From: Sipunculus nudus
Taxonomy: Eukaryota; Annelida; Sipuncula; Golfingiida; Sipunculidae
Direction of reading: 5' to 3'
Length of the DNA stretch: 64,000 nucleotides
Assembly: GCA_026874595.1 (NCBI GenBank)
Contig: CM049309.1
Coordinates: 19,657,576-19,721,575 of the forward strand
Each line of letters starts with the position of its first letter. Position 1 is the stretch's first letter. The notes below the pieces were generated by a model that saw only the letters and a program-made list of their open reading frames with translations, searched no databases and had not been told where the DNA came from. Positions 58,951-64,000 of this stretch are shown here, in pieces. A program made the position numbers and the translations under genes.

Positions 58951-60753
58951 TCTGTATTCCTAGGCGTTTTTCTAGTTGATTATTCTACAAGGAAAGTATT
59001 TATGAATATATTAAATATATCGCTTGTTGGTAATATTAAAAATATAATATAATATTATATGACACATGTATATTATATTATATGTGTGTATGACTGTTCG
59101 ACAAAGGAAAGCCAGTTTTCATTCTAAATGATTGACAACATATACCCATTGACTGGTAGCGTTAAATTTCTTTTTATATTTAAAAAAATCCGGATCCGGT
59201 TCTGTTAAGCTTCATGAAAAGCTTCGAGGACATTCGACATAAGGAAATTCTTATTCGAGAAGTCCTATTTCAGAATATGAATCAGCCCATATATAAAAAT
59301 TTATGAAATATTGTCTCGAAAACACGAAGGAAATCTCATAGCGGAATATATCTTGTTTGCTTTTCTTACAAAACTGACCTTATTGTGTCTAATCAAATTT
59401 TTATTTTACTTTTTCTACGAATGAACATGACCATAGGTCCACCGAACTGGTGATACTGAACCCTAAAGGCTTATGGATGATGATATGAGATATAAACTTA
59501 CACGAAACCAATAGTGGTAGCTAGGTTCCTGCTTGGTCCGACGATACATTCCCTTTAAATACAAACACTTGTCAAAGAATACTGCATAAAATAAAAAAAA
59601 ACTTTCCTCCGAGGATTTCATAAATCACCACGTTAGAACCATACAAGTGATCTTGATGGGGCACTACAAATTTCGCGCACAACGCAACAGTGAACTGCTC
59701 ACGTAATTAACGATAATCGATGCCCTGTAGATCAGGTATATGAAACTTAACATACCACAGTGACTGTTTAACCATGTCTTGTGGCAACATAAACGATGCG
59801 AACAAATAGACTTTTATCGCCGTGCTGTATATACCTGTCCACATTTATGCAGTGAACCTTTCTGAGTGAAATGAATGAAGAATAAAGCTCTCCCCTGAAG
59901 CCCCAAAGTTAAAGATAGATATAAATCACATGGTTAGGTGTATTAGGTCGGTTTAACAGTGAATAAGAAGCACGTTCAGTGTAAAAAAAAAATAAATAAA
60001 ATAAATAAATAAAATAAAATAAAACCGGACCGGACTATGATACCCACTTACGAACTCTGGTCCTGTACGATATCATTTTAACTATAAGAATGTGCATTCA
60101 AAGGAATGCAAGCCTGAACCATGCGGGAGGTCCCTATTATAGGATGCTCCCAAAACCGAGTTTGCGTTCACTTATTCGGTCCATAATCCCAGGTTCATTC
60201 GTGCACAGGTGATTCTATACATTTGTAAATATACCTTGATCATAAATGCGGATGATGTGCTGGATCCACACCCGAAATGCCCTGAAAATTTCATGAGATT
60301 CCCTTCACGATAACGTGAATTACATTGTGAACAACACACACACACACACACACACACGTCGATGAATGTCGATGAACGCATATCCTCCCGGCGGAGGAAA
60401 TAAATATTATGTAAAATGAAGCAAATAAATTTTGTTCATCATCATATGAAGATATATTAAGACAACAGTTAAAAATGTGGCAATAGCAATAATCATGCAC
60501 CCTTAAATTCATAATAATAAAATCATACTGTTGACTCATTCTGGATTTGTCAGGGATTCAAACACTCGTGGAATGGTCGTGTGGCACGCACGAGGCGCTG
60601 TTGCCATGGCAGCCTCTTTCTATTCATGTGTTTATTAGTATTGTTGTTGTTTTTTTTTATAGATCATTGAGTACATGACAGCGAACTATAGAAATAAGGA
60701 AAATAAGTTGGAGAAATACCAGACACAAGACATTTATAGGAATTAAAGCGCTT
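58951..60753. other. Region upstream of OATP coding sequence
   Basis: Likely holds the OATP promoter and non-coding first exon(s), but none could be fixed. It contains an (AAATA)n-like stretch (about 59988-60022) and a CA microsatellite (60333-60357). No coding sequence recognised. Confidence 0.45.
60333..60357 (+). repeat. (CA)n microsatellite
   Basis: Pure CA run of about 12 units. Confidence 0.9.
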
Positions 60754-60761
60754 GTTCAGAC

Positions 60762-61665
60762 TAGTGTTGGGCCGATCATCGAGTTTTTCGAATGTCAGTC
60801 GGTTTGCTGCCACTTTTAAGCGCTCGATTACCAAAGGCAACTATCGATTACATCATACTCATGATTTTTTCCGCAGAATGTCTCTATGTTATAGGCAAAA
60901 ATTATTCTTCCATTTTTTTTACAACATTCCGCACTACATATAATGAGTCTGTGTTCCAAATAACCTCCGTATCTAATCGAGTATGACACGGTATATAAGA
61001 GAACTGAGGACTTATTAAAACTCTATGAACTGGCATTGAGCTGCAGAATTAGCGGAAAGTTTTCTAACGAGATGTTCATTGCAAAATATGGGCGATATGG
61101 CGTTAAAATGCTCCATAATTCTCCAGATCTATGCCAATTTTGCGAGATTCTCTTAGAAATAATCTCTTCAACTGATGCCACGTGCCGCTGCCACATGAGT
61201 AATTTTATTTTTAGCTTTCAATTACTTTTTTAAAACTTTTACCAAAAATTATATGGGCCTGTAATTTTTCTGGCGGGTCTGTGAAATAAGTATGCATGTC
61301 GAAAGTCGTCATAATCGTTATAAAATGAAAGTCCTTGCTGGTGGTGAAGTTAAGATAATAGGCGGGAGTTATCTTTAGGGCCAGCAAGTAGATGTCCTGG
61401 ATTGTGGTTTATTTCTTGATTATTATAATTAATTAAAATGAAATTTGAATTGCATATCTTCGTAATAATAGAAAAATATAAAAAAGGCAAAAACTTCTAT
61501 TCATATGGTAGAATTATTAAGACATACGACTGGGTAAAGAGAGTACAGTTTCACAGATAATTGCATATTTCTTTTTTATTTGTCTGAACCGATTAATAAT
61601 CGATCATCGTTCGGTTTACCCAAACCGATGATCGATTATGAAAAAGGAACCGACTCCCACCCCTA
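60762..61665. mobile_element. hAT-like MITE with 8-bp TSD
   Basis: GTTCAGAC is repeated exactly on both sides (60754-60761 and 61666-61673), the 8-bp duplication typical of hAT elements. The left end is TAGTGTTGGGCCGATCATCG; the right end on the minus strand is TAGGGGTGGGAGTCGGTTCC, giving short imperfect terminal inverted repeats. A subterminal hairpin AATCGATCATCG...CGATGATCGATT lies at about 61600-61640. The 904-bp body has no transposase domain, so it is non-autonomous. Confidence 0.85.
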
Positions 61666-61924
61666 GTTCAGACTGATGCGAATCACACAGTTTACACAGG
61701 GTTGTATTTGCTTTTGGGTGTAAAAAGTTTTGATTTCCAAATGGAAAAGCTGTCATAAAAGTTTATTAAACTATCCATTGTTTTGAGGAGGAATGCTTAT
61801 ACACTATCTCTGCGATGTTTAATTAACTGCTGATCATATTTATAAATTTTACAATATAATAGAAGAAAAAGAAAACTCTAAAATAAATTCTGTATTACGT
61901 AAGCATATACAATTCAAATGGAAA

Positions 61925-62020
61925 TGCATTTATTTGGGCACTGTCGGATTTGAACCCTTGAACCCAACCTTGTCTTTTGTGGTCATCCCGTCTGACCCAG
62001 CTCCGCGGTAAACAGAAACA
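61925..62020 (-). mobile_element. Possible tRNA-related SINE head
   Basis: On the minus strand GGTTCAAATCCGACAGTGCC looks like a B box and acceptor arm, with an A-box-like GAGCTGGGTCAGACGGG upstream. I could not fold a complete tRNA with confidence. It may be a SINE fragment or a tRNA pseudogene. Confidence 0.35.
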
Positions 62021-62439
62021 CGGGAATACATGGACGACAGTAAGAATAAGAATCAGTTGTTCTTTTACAGGTGTTACCAGGTGGCGCTAAAGAATGGATG
62101 AACGTACCAGCACACGTTTTTATTCATGTTGATTCATCTTTGATGACAGTTTGAGGATACGTGGCTGCATTTATTTTTTTTCTTTAAAACATCTACAAAA
62201 CCCCTGAAGCTTGGGCTTCTTTAAAAATTTCAAAATAAATTCTGATATAAAATCTTTGTTTTTACCTGAGAATATGTTGTTTCTACAGTCAAACAAGGCC
62301 AAGGAAATCAGGGCTTGTGTATTTTATTTTCTCACAGTCCTGGTCCGAATGCAGTGAAGCCAAAATATCAAACAACCATTTGGACAACATGTCTTTGATT
62401 GGCCACAGATTTAAAAATATTTGACTGATACCTTCAATT

Positions 62440-63780
62440 TTGTTTGAGATTATGCTACACATACGTTAAAATCAAACAATACCAACATTTAGTAACATTA
62501 GCCTATTTGCTGATGATACATGCTTATATGTTTCTGGTCTCACTATTGAGTCCGTCACACAGAAAATTCAAGTTGATATTAATAGAATATCTGAATGATT
62601 TCGAGTGAATAAACTCACGATAAATACAGAAAATCCTACCTAATGGTCATTGGAAGTAGATAAAAATTGTCTAAAATTTCATCATCATATCCACCTATTT
62701 TGTTAAATGATACAGTCCTACGGTATACAGATAAGACTCAATATCTCGGATTAACACTTGACAGTTGTCTTACATGGAGAGCATATATCAATGAACTTGC
62801 TTCCAAATTAAAACCTAAACTAGGCGCTCTCGCATGTCTGAGCAAAGTTTTTTCTTTCACAGGAACTCGCTCATATTTATATGACCACTATACAACCCTA
62901 TATTGATTAGGGTTTAATCATTTGGGGCCATCAAAGCAAAACACTGATATGAACGTTGTCCAGAAAATCCAGATTAGGGCTGCCCGTATAATCTCTCGGA
63001 ATTATGATAAGAATACAGCTAGTTCAACATTGAAATCATGCAGCCTTAAAATGGCAAAACATCAATCAACTATTATTTTACCTCTCTATTCATGTATAAA
63101 TTCATATTTAAATGCCTTAATGGCCTAGCACCTTGTTATCTTGATTATCTACTAGAAACCCGATCTGAAATACACTCATGTAACACGAGATATTCTTGCA
63201 GGTGAAAGTACCAACAGTTAGAACTGAATTGATGCGAAAATTTTTTATTTATCAGGGACCGAAATCATGGAATTTGTTACCAGAAGCTCTTCGTAGGATA
63301 GATAACCTAGATAAGTTAAAAAAAGATCTTAAGCAATATTCTCTAAACTCTTGACATTATATCAATAGATATATTAATTCTTTTACATGGTATGCATGCA
63401 TGTTGAGATTTTATGCTTTACGGATACCATTAAGTGAATAAACACTAACATAACTATGCATACATTGCACTTCTGGTTTGTATCATTCTTTGCACTTATT
63501 TCATACAATGTTATCAACATTGTTAATAACCTGAATAGCCTATTATTATCTAAATAATATTCTATAATAAACTCTTAATAATGGTCATACTAGTACCGGA
63601 ACTAACAATATATGTTTTTTTCAGCTACAATATTCTGCACTTATATATTTGCTTGTATATTACTGTCATGCTATTCCATCATGTTTGAAATTTCAATTAC
63701 TATCAGGGCCTTGTAGAAGATAAGTTTATTCTGAACAAGCCACCATGAATAAAGATATATTAATAAATAAATAAATAAAA
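62440..63780 (+). pseudogene. 5'-truncated CR1/Jockey-like LINE, reverse transcriptase 3' part
   Basis: Frames joined across breaks read SLFADDTCLYVSGL (the FADD catalytic motif of a reverse transcriptase), INRISE*FRVNKLTINTE (a TGA where TGG would be expected), NDTVLRYTDKTQYLGLTLD, WRAYINELASKLKPKLGAL and VQKIQIRAARIISRNYDK. The end is YQGPKSWNLLPEALRRIDNLDKLKKDL, ending near 63353. This order is typical of CR1/Jockey-group LINEs. The 3' end has CAGGGCCTTGTAGAAGA and an (AATA)n tail near 63750-63778. Multiple stops and frameshifts make it inactive. Confidence 0.8.
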
Positions 63781-64000
63781 AATAGGATTTTAAGGCCTCC
63801 TGGCATAACGGCTAGAGCTAAACAGAGCATACCAAACCATCCACTACTCTCCTTCATGGCTTAGTAACCCCAGGTCATGTAAACAAATAGGACCACGTGA
63901 CCGTGAAGAGCGGTGGCCCATAGTGATCGCCATGTACCTGCGTACGTCAGTGACGCTTGATTTCGCGCGCAGTATCTCAAGGAGAATACATTTGATCTTT
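63781..64000. other. Window edge, nothing recognised
   Basis: No coding or RNA feature could be supported in the last 220 bases. Confidence 0.4.

Overview
The window is nuclear DNA of an animal. It has intron-rich genes with GT-AG splice sites, long AT/GT/GA microsatellites and poly-C/poly-G runs, LINE, SINE and MITE-like repeats, and metazoan gene families. The cytosolic HSP70 with GGMP repeats and a ...TIEEVD tail, together with the repeat style, suggests a mollusc, most likely a bivalve. That is inference; no species can be read from the sequence alone.

Layout. (1) 1-4.5 kb: no gene; diverged tandem repeats, a tRNA-derived SINE with a target-site duplication (TSD), and a TTAA-flanked MITE. 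(2) 4.55-13.5 kb, plus strand: a complete heat-shock cognate 70 gene (653 aa, one non-coding exon plus six coding exons) with a promoter carrying a three-unit heat-shock element, three CACGTG boxes and a TATA box. Its introns hold several tandem repeats and paired poly-C/poly-G tracts. (3) 14.5-15.7 kb: a Harbinger-like MITE, then about 5 kb with nothing recognised. (4) 20.6-26.6 kb, minus strand: a complete seven-exon gene for a putative L-aspartate dehydrogenase (281 aa). (5) 26.6-33.2 kb: intergenic, with a 40-bp minisatellite and a relic of a LINE ORF1. (6) 33.3-37.1 kb, minus strand: a complete three-exon UNC93-like membrane protein (499 aa). (7) 39.8-58.95 kb, minus strand: a complete nine-coding-exon organic anion transporter (OATP/SLCO family, 674 aa). 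Its intron 6 is mostly a 6.5-kb satellite, and its intron 2 holds a 5.5-kb L1/Tx1-like LINE with an exact 16-bp TSD. (8) 59-64 kb: no gene; a hAT-like MITE with an 8-bp TSD, and the 3' end of a second, CR1/Jockey-like LINE.

The four host genes do not form an obvious pathway: a cytosolic chaperone, a soluble NAD(P)-dependent enzyme, and two multi-pass membrane proteins on the same strand. All four coding models were assembled by hand. Reading-phase continuity holds across every intron and total lengths match the families.

The most notable signals are not genes. They are the higher-order satellite inside the transporter, whose monomers carry a telomere-like GGTTAGGGTTAG; the LINE lying 61 bp from a splice acceptor; a duplicated splice acceptor at transporter exon 7; and a roughly 115-bp repeat that supplies AATAAA to the 3' ends of both the UNC93-like and OATP genes. 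I did not find a convincing new multi-gene system.
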